Origin: Curtobacterium sp. TC1
GTDB lineage: Bacteria > Actinomycetota > Actinomycetes > Actinomycetales > Microbacteriaceae
Reading direction: 5' to 3'
DNA: 64,000 nt
Assembly (NCBI RefSeq): GCF_019844075.1
Contig: NZ_CP081964.1
Location: 2,790,001 to 2,854,000, forward strand
Shown here: piece by piece, positions 35,462-44,662 of the stretch
Position numbering within the stretch: the stretch's first letter is position 1
Layout: every line of letters starts with the position of its first letter
Made by a program: the position numbers and the translations under genes
Notes under the pieces: model-generated
The model's database searches: none
Told to the model about the DNA's origin: nothing
What the model saw: the letters and a program-made list of their open reading frames with translations, nothing else

Positions 35462-36394
35462 TCCCACCGGGTAGTCGCAGTACGCGAACCACCGCGAGTC
35501 CGGCGACCACGGTGGCACGTTGACGGTGCCCTGACCGCCGTCGAGCACGACGAGGGTCTCCGGCACCGGCATCATCCGGGCTCCGCGGACCAGCACCCCG
35601 GGCAGCAGCCGCAGTTCCACGCGGTGGTCGGCCGGGTGGCCCTGCACGCCCGGCTCGTACGACAGGTAGAGCAGGTGTTCCCCGTCCGGCGAGACGTGCG
35701 GGAACCAGTTCACCCGGTCGTCGTTCGTCAGCCGCACCGGATCGATCGACCCCGGCCGGAGGGAGACGAGCTGTGCGGTGCCGGGCGTGAAGCGCTCCGA
35801 GTTCCACACGAGCACCTCGCCCGCGAACGACACCCCGTCGTCGGCGTGTTCGTCCCTCGTCAGGAACGTCGGCTCGCCGGTCGCCGGGTCGACGAGTGCG
35901 ACGTCGGTCGTCCAGACGCCGTCCGTGGTCCGCTCCCCGACGATCGCCGCGAGGGTCTCCCCGTCGGGTGCGATGCCGTGCAGGTAGAACTTCCGGAGGG
36001 TCGGCAGGACGGTGGTCACGTCGGTGAGCGTCGCCGCCGCTCCCCCGGCGGGCACCGGGACCCGGTAGAGGTCCCCGTCGCGCCCGCTCACCACGACCGA
36101 GGTGCCCGACGGGTCGAGCACGTGGTCGTTGTTGATCTCGGGGACGCCGGGCATCGACACCCGGACCAGGGCGGTCTCGTCGAGCACGGTGTCGGAGTCG
36201 GGAGCGGGCAGCGGCAGCAGCCAGAGGTCGCCGTCACCGTTGAGCACGAGCGTGTCGGCATCGAGGACGTTCGGCGCCTCGACGAGCACCGTCCTCGACT
36301 CGAACACCAGCCGCGATGTCCGCGACGCGATGTCGTACACGTGCACCCGGCTGGTCTGTCCCGGCAGCAGGTGCCGCCCGCGCGCTCCACTCAT
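35447..36394 (-). CDS. TolB-like beta-propeller protein
   Basis: The protein has 315 residues. Repeated strands with D-G-D-L and PDG...L turns (VSPDGEHLLYLSYEPGVQGHPADHRVELRLL) fit the TolB/WD40-type propeller. There is no signal peptide, so it is likely cytoplasmic. These proteins often sit beside carbohydrate-uptake genes with unknown partners; here it follows the sugar ABC operon, 109 bases downstream of the last permease. I chose ATG 36394 (MSGARGRHLL); upstream codons fall inside the palindromic repeat. Confidence 0.7.
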   Translation of the reverse strand: MSGARGRHLLPGQTSRVHVYDIASRTSRLVFESRTVLVEAPNVLDADTLVLNGDGDLWLLPLPAPDSDTVLDETALVRVSMPGVPEINNDHVLDPSGTSVVVSGRDGDLYRVPVPAGGAAATLTDVTTVLPTLRKFYLHGIAPDGETLAAIVGERTTDGVWTTDVALVDPATGEPTFLTRDEHADDGVSFAGEVLVWNSERFTPGTAQLVSLRPGSIDPVRLTNDDRVNWFPHVSPDGEHLLYLSYEPGVQGHPADHRVELRLLPGVLVRGARMMPVPETLVVLDGGQGTVNVPPWSPDSRWFAYCDYPVGRDSV

Positions 36395-36417
36395 GCGCCC
36401 TATCCTGCCCGGAACGA

Positions 36418-36485
36418 CGAGACTCGGGCTGAGCGACATCGCTCGTGCTCGATGGCACGAGGACTGTCGCCCAGCCCGAGTCTCG
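36418..36485. repeat. Repeat family B, copy 2: long two-step hairpin
   Basis: Arms 36418-36438 and 36465-36485 pair with one mismatch; an inner hairpin CTCGTGC/GCACGAG (36442-36461) sits in the middle. It lies between the permease operon end and the beta-propeller gene and may terminate the operon. Confidence 0.65.
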
Positions 36486-36503
36486 GGGCCGGGGTGCGAC
36501 CGG

Positions 36504-37343
36504 CTACTTCACCGCGCCGGCCGTCAGTCCGGCCACGAACTGTCGCTGCACGATGAGGAACGCGATCACCACGGGGATGGACACGACCAGGGACGCGGCC
36601 ATGATCTGGTTCCAGTACACGTTCGTCTGCGTGGAGTACTGCTGCAGACCGACCGCCAGGGTCTGCCCGTCACCGTTGGTCATGACCGAGGCGAAGAGCA
36701 CCTCACCCCAGGCCGTCATGAACGAGTAGATGCCGACCGCCACCAGACCCGGGCGGGCCGAGGGCAGGATGACCCGGAACAGGGCACCCATCGGGCCGGA
36801 ACCGTCGACCATCGCGGCCTCGTCGAGCTCACGCGGGATGGTCTCGAAGTAGCCGGCGAGCATCCAGATCGAGAACGGGAGCGTGAACGTCAGGTACGTG
36901 ATGATCAGGCCGGTCCAGCTGCCGACCAGCTGGATGCCGAGCGAGTTCCCGAGGTTCGTGAAGATGAGGAACAGCGGGAGCAGGAACAGCACACCGGGGA
37001 ACATCTGGGTGGAGAGCACCGCGGTGGTGAAGGTGCTCTTGCCCTTGAAGTTCCAGCGCGAGACACCGTAGGCGGCGAACGTCGCGATGATCAGCGAGAA
37101 CACCGTGGCGACCGTGCAGACCACGAGCGAGTTCACGAAGTACTTGCCGAGCGGCACCGTCGACCACATGTCGATGAACGGCTGGATGGTGATGTTGGTC
37201 GGGATCCACGTGAAGTCGTTCTGCACGTCACCGAGTGGCTTGATGGCCGTGGTGATCATCACGTAGAGGGGCACGACCGTGAACAGGGTCAGGATGACCA
37301 GGGTCACGACCCTGAAGGACTTGGCGCCGAATGTCTCACGCAC
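36504..37343 (-). CDS. Carbohydrate ABC permease, MalG type
   Basis: The protein has 279 residues and six membrane helices; EAAMVDGSGPMGALFRVILPSARPGL is the EAA loop that docks on the ATPase. It forms the inner-membrane channel of the sugar importer with the MalF-type partner, whose gene it overlaps by eight bases. No ATPase is encoded in the operon, so a shared MsiK-like ATPase must serve it. GTG 37343 start. Confidence 0.9.
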   Translation of the reverse strand: MRETFGAKSFRVVTLVILTLFTVVPLYVMITTAIKPLGDVQNDFTWIPTNITIQPFIDMWSTVPLGKYFVNSLVVCTVATVFSLIIATFAAYGVSRWNFKGKSTFTTAVLSTQMFPGVLFLLPLFLIFTNLGNSLGIQLVGSWTGLIITYLTFTLPFSIWMLAGYFETIPRELDEAAMVDGSGPMGALFRVILPSARPGLVAVGIYSFMTAWGEVLFASVMTNGDGQTLAVGLQQYSTQTNVYWNQIMAASLVVSIPVVIAFLIVQRQFVAGLTAGAVK

Positions 37344-38331
37344 GGACGGACCTCCGGTTGGTCACGGCGAGGTAGATGCCGGTGACGATGAGCAGGAAGA
37401 CGAGGAGCAAGACGCTCATCGCGGCACCGGAGCCGAAGTTCCAGGTGATGAACGACGCGTTGTAGATGTGGAAGCTCAGCAGGTCCGCGGCCGGGGGCTG
37501 CGCGGTCGAGCCGAACAGCACGAACGGCGTGTTGAAGTCGTTGAAGGTCCAGAGGAACATCACGAGCACGAGCGTCACGTTGACCGGGCGGACCATCGGC
37601 AGCGTGATCGAGCGCCACTGGCGGAACGGCTTCGCGCCGTCCACCGAGGCAGCCTCGTAGACGTCGTTCGGGACGGACTGCAGGCCGGCCATCAGCATCA
37701 GGAACGCGAAGGGCCAGGTCTTCCAGATCGCCACGACGACGACGGAGACGAAGGCGTTCGAGCCGATCAGCCAGAACGGGCCGGTGCCGTTGAACAGGTG
37801 CAACTGGTCGACCAGGACGTGGTTCACCGCGCCGGAGTCACGCTGGAACATGAACTTCCAGGTGATGATGCCGGCGTACATCGGCAGCGCGTACGGCACC
37901 AGGAACAGGGTGCGGAACAGACCGCGGCCCCTGAACGGCTTCTGCAGTGCGACCGCGGCGGCCATCCCGAAGGTCCAGGAGAGGCCGACGACCAGCACCG
38001 TGAAGCCGCAGGTGATCAGGAAGGAGTGCAGGACGCCCTTGCCGATCGCCTGGTCGAAGTCGACGACGACCGAGTAGTTGTGCAGTCCCGCGAAGGGCGC
38101 AGCGCCCCAGTTGGCGATGAAGTACTTGGTGAGCTGGATGAACGAGATCCAGATGCCGGTGAGCATCGGGACGATGTGGATGAGCAGCTCGAACAGGATG
38201 GCCGGCGCGACGAGCGCGTAGGGCAGCCAGTTGGTCTTGCGCTTGCGACCTGGCGGACGGCCCGACAGCGTCGAGCCCTTCGTGTGCGTCAGGTCGATGC
38301 GCTCCGCATCGGGCAGGACCGTCGTGGACAT
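37336..38331 (-). CDS. Carbohydrate ABC permease, MalF type
   Basis: The protein has 331 residues and six membrane helices, with the EAA loop YEAASVDGAKPFRQWRSITLP. The N-terminal 35 residues are polar and basic. ATG 38331 is chosen as the first start that leaves a normal N-terminus. A hairpin (38508-38547) between the binding-protein gene and this one probably keeps permease mRNA lower than that of the binding protein. Confidence 0.9.
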   Translation of the reverse strand: MSTTVLPDAERIDLTHTKGSTLSGRPPGRKRKTNWLPYALVAPAILFELLIHIVPMLTGIWISFIQLTKYFIANWGAAPFAGLHNYSVVVDFDQAIGKGVLHSFLITCGFTVLVVGLSWTFGMAAAVALQKPFRGRGLFRTLFLVPYALPMYAGIITWKFMFQRDSGAVNHVLVDQLHLFNGTGPFWLIGSNAFVSVVVVAIWKTWPFAFLMLMAGLQSVPNDVYEAASVDGAKPFRQWRSITLPMVRPVNVTLVLVMFLWTFNDFNTPFVLFGSTAQPPAADLLSFHIYNASFITWNFGSGAAMSVLLLVFLLIVTGIYLAVTNRRSVRA

Positions 38332-38507
38332 GGGCGGGGGCCTTTCGGCAGGAGGGGGTTCGGGTGCTTCGCACCCCGGTCCGTGGCAGCGGACGGGAGG
38401 CACGGCGTGCGTGAGACGGGACGCTCACTGCCGGCGCGTGGCCGGCTCTGGGGCTGTGGGGCCGGTGACGACCTGCCCCGGCGCGTCCGGCTGTGGACGC
38501 TGGGGGT

Positions 38508-38547
38508 GGAGGCCCGGGGCGTCCTTGCGGACGCGCCCCGGGCCTCC
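38508..38547 (-). terminator. Hairpin between binding-protein and permease genes
   Basis: GGAGGCCCGGGGCG pairs with CGCCCCGGGCCTCC around a short loop. It starts 8 bases after the binding-protein stop. The adjacent stretch 38332-38507 holds no gene. Confidence 0.65.
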
Positions 38548-38555
38548 AGGCTGGA

Positions 38556-39857
38556 TCAGCCGTTCGCCTGGGACACCTGGTCCTGGGCGGTCTGCAGCGC
38601 GGTCTTGATGTCGCTGTCGGACACGGTGCCGCCGGTGGCGATCTTGGCGAACATGTCGTTCATCGCCTTGCCGACGGTGGACTCGAACTGGTCCTCGGCG
38701 GGGACCAGCGGGAGGGGCTTGGCCTTGTTGTTGTAGATGTCGAGGAACGTCTTCGTCTGCTCGTCGGTGACCGAGTCGGCCGCGGCGGCGAGCACCGGGA
38801 GGGCCGAGTACGGCTTGTCGAGCGTGGTCTGCGTGTCCGCGCTCGTCATGTACTTGACGAACTTGAGCGCGCCGTCCTTGTTCTTCGTGTTCTTGAAGAT
38901 CGACAGGTTGATGCCGGCCGGGAACGACGCGATGTCCTCGCCGTCAGCGGTGGTCGGGAACGGCACGACGCCGAACTCGTCCGTCGTCATGCCCTGCGAG
39001 GTGATCGTCGCATTCGCGTTGTTCTGCGTCAGCATCATCGCGGCCTTGCCGTTCGCGAAGTCCGAGACGGCCTGCGTGCCGTTGTCGTACTGCGCGTTCG
39101 AGGTGTTGACGACCTTGTCGGACTGCATCAGGTCGAGGTAGCGCTTGATGCCGTCGACGTTCGCCTTGTCGGTGAAGGTCGGCTTGCCGTCCTTGTCGAA
39201 CCACTCGCCGCCGTTCTGCGCCGAGGTGATGAACGCGAAGTGCGAGTTCTCGGTGTACGAACCGCCGGCGATGGTGAAGCCGTACTTGCCACCGGTCGTG
39301 AGCTTCTTGGCGTCCGCCGTGAGGTCTTCCCACGTGGTCGGTGCCTCGAGGCCGGCGTCCTTGAACATGGACTTGTTGTAGTACAGGCCGTACGCGAGGC
39401 CGTAGAGCGGGACGCTCGTGACGGTCTTGCCGGGGGCGCCACCGGTGGAGAGCGCGACCTTGCCGAACTTGTCGGCACCGCCGATCGCCTTCATCTCGGA
39501 GTCGCCGTACTCCTGGAACGCACCGGTCGCCTGGAGCGAGGTGGCCCAGGTGTTGCCGATGTTGACGACGTCCGGGCCCTGGCCCGAGGTGACGGCGGTC
39601 TGGATCTTCGTCTGCAGGTCGTTCCAGCCGATGACCTGGAGGTCGACCTTGATCCCGGTCTCCTTCGTGAACTTCTTGAGGACGGGGGTCAGCACCTCCT
39701 TGTCGTTCTGGAGCGACGTGCCCTGGTTGGACGCCCAGTAGGTGAGCGTCTTGGAGTCGCCGGAGGAACCGGACGATCCGGAGGAGCAGGCTGCGAGGCC
39801 GGTCACGGTGAGCGCGGCGGCCGCGGTGATGGCCAGTGCGCGGATGGCAGTGCGCAT
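38556..39857 (-). CDS. Sugar-binding lipoprotein of the ABC importer
   Basis: The protein has 433 residues. The signal peptide ends in the lipobox GLAACSS (Cys24). The mature protein shows the family 1 solute-binding pattern (TYWASNQGTSLQND..., KFTKETGIKVDLQVIGWND, GPDVVNIGNTWA). It captures an oligosaccharide or similar sugar outside the cell and passes it to the two permeases. It belongs to the operon starting with the sugar isomerase gene. Confidence 0.9.
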   Translation of the reverse strand: MRTAIRALAITAAAALTVTGLAACSSGSSGSSGDSKTLTYWASNQGTSLQNDKEVLTPVLKKFTKETGIKVDLQVIGWNDLQTKIQTAVTSGQGPDVVNIGNTWATSLQATGAFQEYGDSEMKAIGGADKFGKVALSTGGAPGKTVTSVPLYGLAYGLYYNKSMFKDAGLEAPTTWEDLTADAKKLTTGGKYGFTIAGGSYTENSHFAFITSAQNGGEWFDKDGKPTFTDKANVDGIKRYLDLMQSDKVVNTSNAQYDNGTQAVSDFANGKAAMMLTQNNANATITSQGMTTDEFGVVPFPTTADGEDIASFPAGINLSIFKNTKNKDGALKFVKYMTSADTQTTLDKPYSALPVLAAAADSVTDEQTKTFLDIYNNKAKPLPLVPAEDQFESTVGKAMNDMFAKIATGGTVSDSDIKTALQTAQDQVSQANG

Positions 39858-39950
39858 GACTCTCTACTTTCTCGTCGTTGAGATGGTGCAGGGGTGGTGC
39901 GGGATGGAACGTCGGGTGCTGCTGTGGTGTGCGGGGCGGGCCCGGGCCGG

Positions 39951-41096
39951 TCAGGCCAGGGTCTGCTCCGCGGGGTCCCAGCCCTCGGGGAGGGTCTGGG
40001 AGGGCGACACGGTGCTCTCGACGAGCACCGCCTCGCCACGTTCTGCCGCCTCGGCGATGGAGACCATCACGTCGAGGACGTGGAAGGCGAGCGCACCGGG
40101 GACCCGGTTCTCGTCGCCGGCGCGGAGCGAGCGGGCGAGGTCGACCACGCCGGTGCCGCGCGAGTACGTGGAGCCGACCGCGGGGATCGTCTCGGGCTCC
40201 TCGGCGCCGAGCGCGTACAGCTCGGTGTCGCCGTCGAAGTTGTTCGGGTCCGGGAACACGACGGTGCCGGTCTCGCCGGCGATCTCGACGACGCCCGTGC
40301 GACCGCGGTCCGACTCGAACGAGAAGACGCTCTGCGCGCTCCCGCCGTCCTCGAACTCGATCAGCGCGGAGTGGTTCGTCGGGACGTCGACGGGGAACTC
40401 GGTGCCCGCCTTCGGGCCGGAGCCGATCGTGCGCGTCGCGCGGGACTTCGACGCCGTCGCCGTGACCTTCTTCACCGGACCGAACGTCTGCACCAGGGTG
40501 GTGATGTAGTACGGGCCGATGTCGAACAGCGGGCCCGCGCCGTAGGCGAAGAGGAACTCGGGACTCGGGTGCCACGACTCCGGGCCGGGGCTCTGGAAGA
40601 GCGTCAGGCCGTTGAGCGGCTTGCCGATGCGGCCGTCGCGGATGGTGCGGAGCGCGGTCTGCAGGCCGGCACCGAGGAAGGTGTCCGGTGCGACGCTGAC
40701 GGTCTTGCCGGCGGCACGGGCGGCGTCGCGGAGCTCGGCAGCGCTCGAACGGTCGAGGGCGTAGGGCTTCTCGCCCCACACGTGCTTGCCGGCGGCGAGG
40801 GCCTGCAGCGCGACCTCGACGTGGGCGGCGGGGATCGTCAGGTTGACGACGATCTCGATGTCGTCGTCGGCCAGGAGCTCCTCGACGGTGCCCGATCCGG
40901 GGACGCCCCACTTCTCGGCCTGGGCGGCGGCGCGCGGCAGGTCGATGTCGGCGATGAAGCGGACCTCGACGTCGGGGAAGACGGTGAGGTTCGACAGGTA
41001 CTGGTCGGAGATGACCCCGGCGCCGATGACGCCCACGCCGACGCGGCCGGTGCGGGTGCTGCTGTCGACCGCTGCGGTCGTGGTGGTGTCGGTCAT
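39951..41096 (-). CDS. Gfo/Idh/MocA-family oxidoreductase
   Basis: The protein has 381 residues. GVGVIGAGVISDQYLSNL (23-40) is the NAD(P)-binding strand and GEKPYALD the catalytic-Lys EKP motif. It oxidises a sugar or polyol to a keto form. It overlaps the isomerase gene (ATGA), and the pair is typical of inositol-like or levoglucosan-like catabolism. The first 20 residues are polar and may be disordered. Confidence 0.88.
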   Translation of the reverse strand: MTDTTTTAAVDSSTRTGRVGVGVIGAGVISDQYLSNLTVFPDVEVRFIADIDLPRAAAQAEKWGVPGSGTVEELLADDDIEIVVNLTIPAAHVEVALQALAAGKHVWGEKPYALDRSSAAELRDAARAAGKTVSVAPDTFLGAGLQTALRTIRDGRIGKPLNGLTLFQSPGPESWHPSPEFLFAYGAGPLFDIGPYYITTLVQTFGPVKKVTATASKSRATRTIGSGPKAGTEFPVDVPTNHSALIEFEDGGSAQSVFSFESDRGRTGVVEIAGETGTVVFPDPNNFDGDTELYALGAEEPETIPAVGSTYSRGTGVVDLARSLRAGDENRVPGALAFHVLDVMVSIAEAAERGEAVLVESTVSPSQTLPEGWDPAEQTLA

Positions 41097-41839
41097 GCGC
41101 GTGCCCCCTCGAGGAACGTGTAGGAGTCGGCGACGGCCTGGAACACGTCGCCCTCGTGGCCGTCGAGCTCGACGACGTGCAGTGCGTCCGGTGCGGCGGC
41201 GAGGATCTCGCGGACCGGCATGATGCCGTTGCCCACGGCGACCTGCTTGTCGTCGTCGTGCGAGCCGTCGCCGTCCTTGACGTGCAGGAACTCGATCTTG
41301 TCGCCGTACTTGCCGATGATCGCCACCGGGTCGTCACCGCCGACCGTGACCCAGTAGGTGTCGAGCTCGAGCACGACGTCGTCGGACAGGGCGTCGGCGA
41401 AGACCTCGTAGGCGCTGACGCCGTCGATGCGGTTCGAGAACTCGAACGCGTGGTTGTGGTAGCCGAGGACGAGGCCGTGGTCGGCCGCACGCGGGGCGAG
41501 GGCGCTCAGTTCGCGGGCGATCGCCTCGACGTCCTCGCGGGTGGTCCAGCGGGCCTCGTCGATGTGCGGGTCGATCAAGGTGCCGAGTCCGACGGTGACG
41601 CTCGCGTGGAAGATGCGCTCCAGGTCCTGCTCGCCGGCGTCCAGCAGCCGTGCGTGTCCGCTCGGGGCGGCGAGGCCGGCGTCGCGCAGCGCGGCGGCGA
41701 GTTCGTCGGCGTTGTCGACGAAGCCGAAGGCCTCGACGTTCGTGTAGCCGATGTCGGCGATGCGCCGGAGCGTGCCGGGCAGGTCGGCCGAGAGGGCGTC
41801 GCGGACGGTGTAGAGCTGAACCGAGATCGGTTGGGTCAC
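41093..41839 (-). CDS. Sugar phosphate isomerase/epimerase (AP-endonuclease-2 fold)
   Basis: The protein has 248 residues. ISVQLYTVRDAL at the start and the TIM-barrel metal residues (LGYHNHAFEF, ELDTYW, HVKDGDG) are those of the IolE/xylose-isomerase-like family. First gene of the operon and likely to isomerise the sugar that the oxidoreductase acts on. GTG 41839 has GAGGAG upstream; promoter at 41888-41916. Confidence 0.88.
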   Translation of the reverse strand: MTQPISVQLYTVRDALSADLPGTLRRIADIGYTNVEAFGFVDNADELAAALRDAGLAAPSGHARLLDAGEQDLERIFHASVTVGLGTLIDPHIDEARWTTREDVEAIARELSALAPRAADHGLVLGYHNHAFEFSNRIDGVSAYEVFADALSDDVVLELDTYWVTVGGDDPVAIIGKYGDKIEFLHVKDGDGSHDDDKQVAVGNGIMPVREILAAAPDALHVVELDGHEGDVFQAVADSYTFLEGARA

Positions 41840-41887
41840 CAGGGGTTCTCCTCGTCGAGATGGTGCGGTCGTCACTGACCGAGCGTC

Positions 41888-41916
41888 ACACTATGACCAC
41901 TTCTGTCGGCGGTCAA
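41888..41916 (-). promoter_or_regulatory. Promoter of the sugar operon
   Basis: On the minus strand TTGACC (41911-41916) and TAGTGT (41888-41893) are separated by exactly 17 bases, a near-consensus housekeeping promoter. Confidence 0.75.
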
Positions 41917-41919
41917 GCA

Positions 41920-41946
41920 GAAGTTCGTGGAAGGTCGACGAACTTC
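41920..41946. promoter_or_regulatory. Likely ROK operator
   Basis: GAAGTTCGT (41920-41928) and ACGAACTTC (41938-41946) form a perfect inverted repeat immediately upstream of the -35 box. A second pair ACTTCT/AGAAGT (41899-41924) overlaps the promoter spacer. The divergent ROK protein is the natural ligand. Confidence 0.7.
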
Positions 41947-41983
41947 GTTGCGTGGCGCGTTCGATGTGTGCTTCACTCCCCCC

Positions 41984-43195
41984 ATGGTCGACTTGACTCG
42001 GACGGCAGCGTCGCCTCCGGTCGGGACGAGCGAGCTCTTCCAGATCCTCCGCGACGGCGTGCCGCGGACCCGGGCCGAGCTCGCCGCACTGACGGGACTC
42101 GCACGCTCCACCATCGGCGTGCGCCTGGACTCCCTCATCGAGGTCGGTCTCGTCGGCCCCGTCGACACCGCCGTCTCCACCGGAGGACGGCCGCCGGCAC
42201 AGGTGGCGCTGAAGCCCCGCGCCCGACTCGTGATCGCCGCCGACCTCGGCGCCTCGCACGGCCGCGTCGCCGTCACCGACCTGGTCGCCGCCCCGCTCGC
42301 CACCCGCGAAGCGCGCATCGACATCGCTGCCGGCCCGGTGGAGACGCTCTCGTGGCTGGTCGCCACCATCGACGAGCTGCTCGACGAGGTCGGCCGCGCC
42401 CGACAGGACGTCATCGCCATCGGCATCGGCGTGCCCGGTCCGGTCGAGTTCTCCACCGGACGCCCGGCGAACCCGCCGATCATGCCCGGGTGGGACGGCT
42501 TCGACGTGCCGTCGTGGCTCCGCCAGCACATCGCGGCGCACGTCCTGCTCGACAACGACGTGAACATCGCGGCCCTCGGTGAACGGGAGCACGGCTGGCC
42601 CGACGTCGACCACCTGCTGTTCGTCAAGGTCGCCACCGGCATCGGGTCCGGCATCGTGTCGGACGGCGCGCTGCGACGGGGCGCCCAGGGCACCGCTGGC
42701 GACATCGGCCACGTCCGGGTCTCCCGTGCCGGCGACGTCCCCTGCCACTGCGGCAACACCGGGTGCCTCGAGGCGGTGGCCTCCGGTCCGGCGATCGCCC
42801 GCGCCCTGCGTGCGAAGGGGCACGACGCCCACACCGGCGCCGACGTCCTGGACCTGGTGAACCGGTCCGACCTCGACGCGATCTACGCCGTCCGTCAGGC
42901 CGGCCGCGACATCGGCGAGGTCCTCGCCACGTGCGTCTCGCTCATGAACCCGTCGGTGATCGTGCTGGGCGGCTCGATCACGCAGGCCGGGGAGCACCTG
43001 CTCGCCGGCGTCCGCGAGGTCGTCTACTCGCGCTCGATGCCGCTCGCCACCGAGCACCTCGTCATCGCCCAGTCGCGTGCGGGGTCACTCGCCGCGCTGC
43101 AGGGAGCAGCGGCACTGGCGATCGGCTACGCGCTCTCCCCCGCCGGGGTCGACGAGCTGGTCGCGTACGCCGAGGGGCGCGAGCTGGTCTCCTGA
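41984..43195 (+). CDS. ROK-family transcriptional repressor
   Basis: The protein has 403 residues. A winged helix (about 20-65: GVPRTRAELAALTGLARSTIGVRLDSL) is joined to a ROK sugar-kinase-like domain with the zinc motif GDIGH...CHCGNTGCLEA. As in XylR/NagC, sugar binding should release it from DNA. It is divergent from the sugar operon, with the operator between them. ATG 41984 lacks a clear ribosome binding site. Confidence 0.9.
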   Translation: MVDLTRTAASPPVGTSELFQILRDGVPRTRAELAALTGLARSTIGVRLDSLIEVGLVGPVDTAVSTGGRPPAQVALKPRARLVIAADLGASHGRVAVTDLVAAPLATREARIDIAAGPVETLSWLVATIDELLDEVGRARQDVIAIGIGVPGPVEFSTGRPANPPIMPGWDGFDVPSWLRQHIAAHVLLDNDVNIAALGEREHGWPDVDHLLFVKVATGIGSGIVSDGALRRGAQGTAGDIGHVRVSRAGDVPCHCGNTGCLEAVASGPAIARALRAKGHDAHTGADVLDLVNRSDLDAIYAVRQAGRDIGEVLATCVSLMNPSVIVLGGSITQAGEHLLAGVREVVYSRSMPLATEHLVIAQSRAGSLAALQGAAALAIGYALSPAGVDELVAYAEGRELVS

Positions 43196-43261
43196 TGCAC
43201 ACGCCACACTCGTGAGCGCGTCGGATTCGGTCCTGCCGGTGGTCGGGGGGAGAATCGTCGG

Positions 43262-43945
43262 GTGACGATCGTGCAGCCCACCCTGTGGGGCGACCTGGAC
43301 CCCGGCCTGGAGGCGCCTTCCGCCTCCGCCACGCCGGCTGCGGTCCCGGGGCGCGACGCGTTCACCGCCCTGCGCGGCCACACCGAACGGATCGTCGCGC
43401 ACTCCTCGGACCGCTTCGCCTGGCTCCGCGCCCGCGCCGCGGGCATCACCGCGACCGACGTCGCGCGGCTCGCCTCGCTGCACGCGGTCGAAGCCGTCGT
43501 CACCGAGAAGCGCTACGGCTCACGGTTCTCCGGCAACGCGTTCACCGAGCACGGCAAGGACCGCGAACCGCACATCGCCGCCTGGGTCGCGGCCACCCAC
43601 GGCATCCAGCCCTCGGCGCACCTGTTCCACGCGGCTGCGAACCGGGCGCACCTCGCCACCCCCGACGGCGTCGGTGTCCAGGGCTCACGCGTCGTGCTCG
43701 CCGAGATCAAGACGACCGCGAAGGGCTGGCGGAGCATCCCCCGGCACTACCTGCGGCAGATCTGGTGGCAGCAGTACGTGCTCGGCGCCGACCGCACCCT
43801 GTTCGTCTGGGAGCGCCACGACGGCTTCGTCCCCGTCGCCGACGAACCCGAGTGCCGGTGGGTCGACCGCGACGACGACCAGATCCGCGGGCTCGTCCAG
43901 CTCGCCGACCTGGTGCTCGACAAGCTGCGCGACTTCCGCTCGTAG
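43262..43945 (+). CDS. YqaJ-like exonuclease
   Basis: The protein has 227 residues. GITATDVARLA, GNAFTEHGKDREPHIAAW and LAEIKTTAKGW...YLRQIWWQQYVLGADRTLFVWE fit the YqaJ/lambda-exonuclease PD-(D/E)XK fold, with E-I-K as catalytic EXK. Phage versions pair with RecT-type annealing proteins, but none is next to it and the chromosomal form is common in actinobacteria. GTG 43262 with a GGGGGGAG stretch upstream. Confidence 0.8.
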   Translation: MTIVQPTLWGDLDPGLEAPSASATPAAVPGRDAFTALRGHTERIVAHSSDRFAWLRARAAGITATDVARLASLHAVEAVVTEKRYGSRFSGNAFTEHGKDREPHIAAWVAATHGIQPSAHLFHAAANRAHLATPDGVGVQGSRVVLAEIKTTAKGWRSIPRHYLRQIWWQQYVLGADRTLFVWERHDGFVPVADEPECRWVDRDDDQIRGLVQLADLVLDKLRDFRS

Positions 43946-43954
43946 CCCGTCCGC

Positions 43955-44563
43955 TCAGACCTTGACCAGGCGGAGCCGGCTCATCCCCACGACCAGCACG
44001 CCGAGCAACCCGATCGAGACGCCCACGCCGACGCAGTAGATCGCCACGACGCCGTAGCCCTGCGCCGGGTCGAGGAACGGGTACGGTACCCAGCCGTCGG
44101 TCGCGCCGCGGATCAGGATGACGATCGTCCACACCGCCGGGTAGATCAAGAACCACCACACGTGGCGGAGGAGCAGCTTCGACCGGTCCGAGAACAACAA
44201 CCAGTCGAGCACTGCGTACGCGGGGATGACCTTGTGCAGCACGTCGTTCGACCACTGGACGTTCGCCGACACGTCGACGTTCGTGAGCAGCGTGTTGTAG
44301 ACGATGCCCGTCGTCGCGGTGTACACCGTCCCCGCGCCTCGCAGCAGGCTCACCCGCAGGTCACCGCGCTTCCGCCGAGCCGACGCGACGAGGGTCACCG
44401 CCAGGGCCACCGCGATGATGCCGTTCGACTGGATGGTGAAGTACCCGAAGAAGTTCCACGGGTTGTAGGCGGCCGTCTCGGAGCTGACGAGCCACTGGGC
44501 GACGATCGCCACGACCACGGCGATGACGGCGATCAACCGGAGCGAGTTGACGAGGGTGCGCAC
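43955..44563 (-). CDS. Pr6Pr-family membrane protein
   Basis: The protein has 202 residues with six membrane helices and the sequence YNPWNFFGYFTIQSNGI, which is typical of the Pr6Pr family of unknown function. GTG 44563 follows TAGCGT by six bases (44570-44575), a leaderless layout. It is convergent with the YqaJ-like gene (nine bases between stops) and stands alone. Confidence 0.75.
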   Translation of the reverse strand: MRTLVNSLRLIAVIAVVVAIVAQWLVSSETAAYNPWNFFGYFTIQSNGIIAVALAVTLVASARRKRGDLRVSLLRGAGTVYTATTGIVYNTLLTNVDVSANVQWSNDVLHKVIPAYAVLDWLLFSDRSKLLLRHVWWFLIYPAVWTIVILIRGATDGWVPYPFLDPAQGYGVVAIYCVGVGVSIGLLGVLVVGMSRLRLVKV

Positions 44564-44598
44564 GCCACCACGCTACCGGGGTGCGGTCCCGCAGATGC

Positions 44599-44633
44599 GG
44601 AAAGGCCCGCACCGTTTCCGGTGCGGGCCTTCC
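44599..44633 (-). terminator. Terminator after rplA
   Basis: GGAAAGGCCCGCACC pairs with GGTGCGGGCCTTCC with one mismatch, 29 bases after the rplA stop. Confidence 0.75.
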
Positions 44634-44662
44634 TGCGGGTCAGTGACCCGGAGTCAGTGGAC

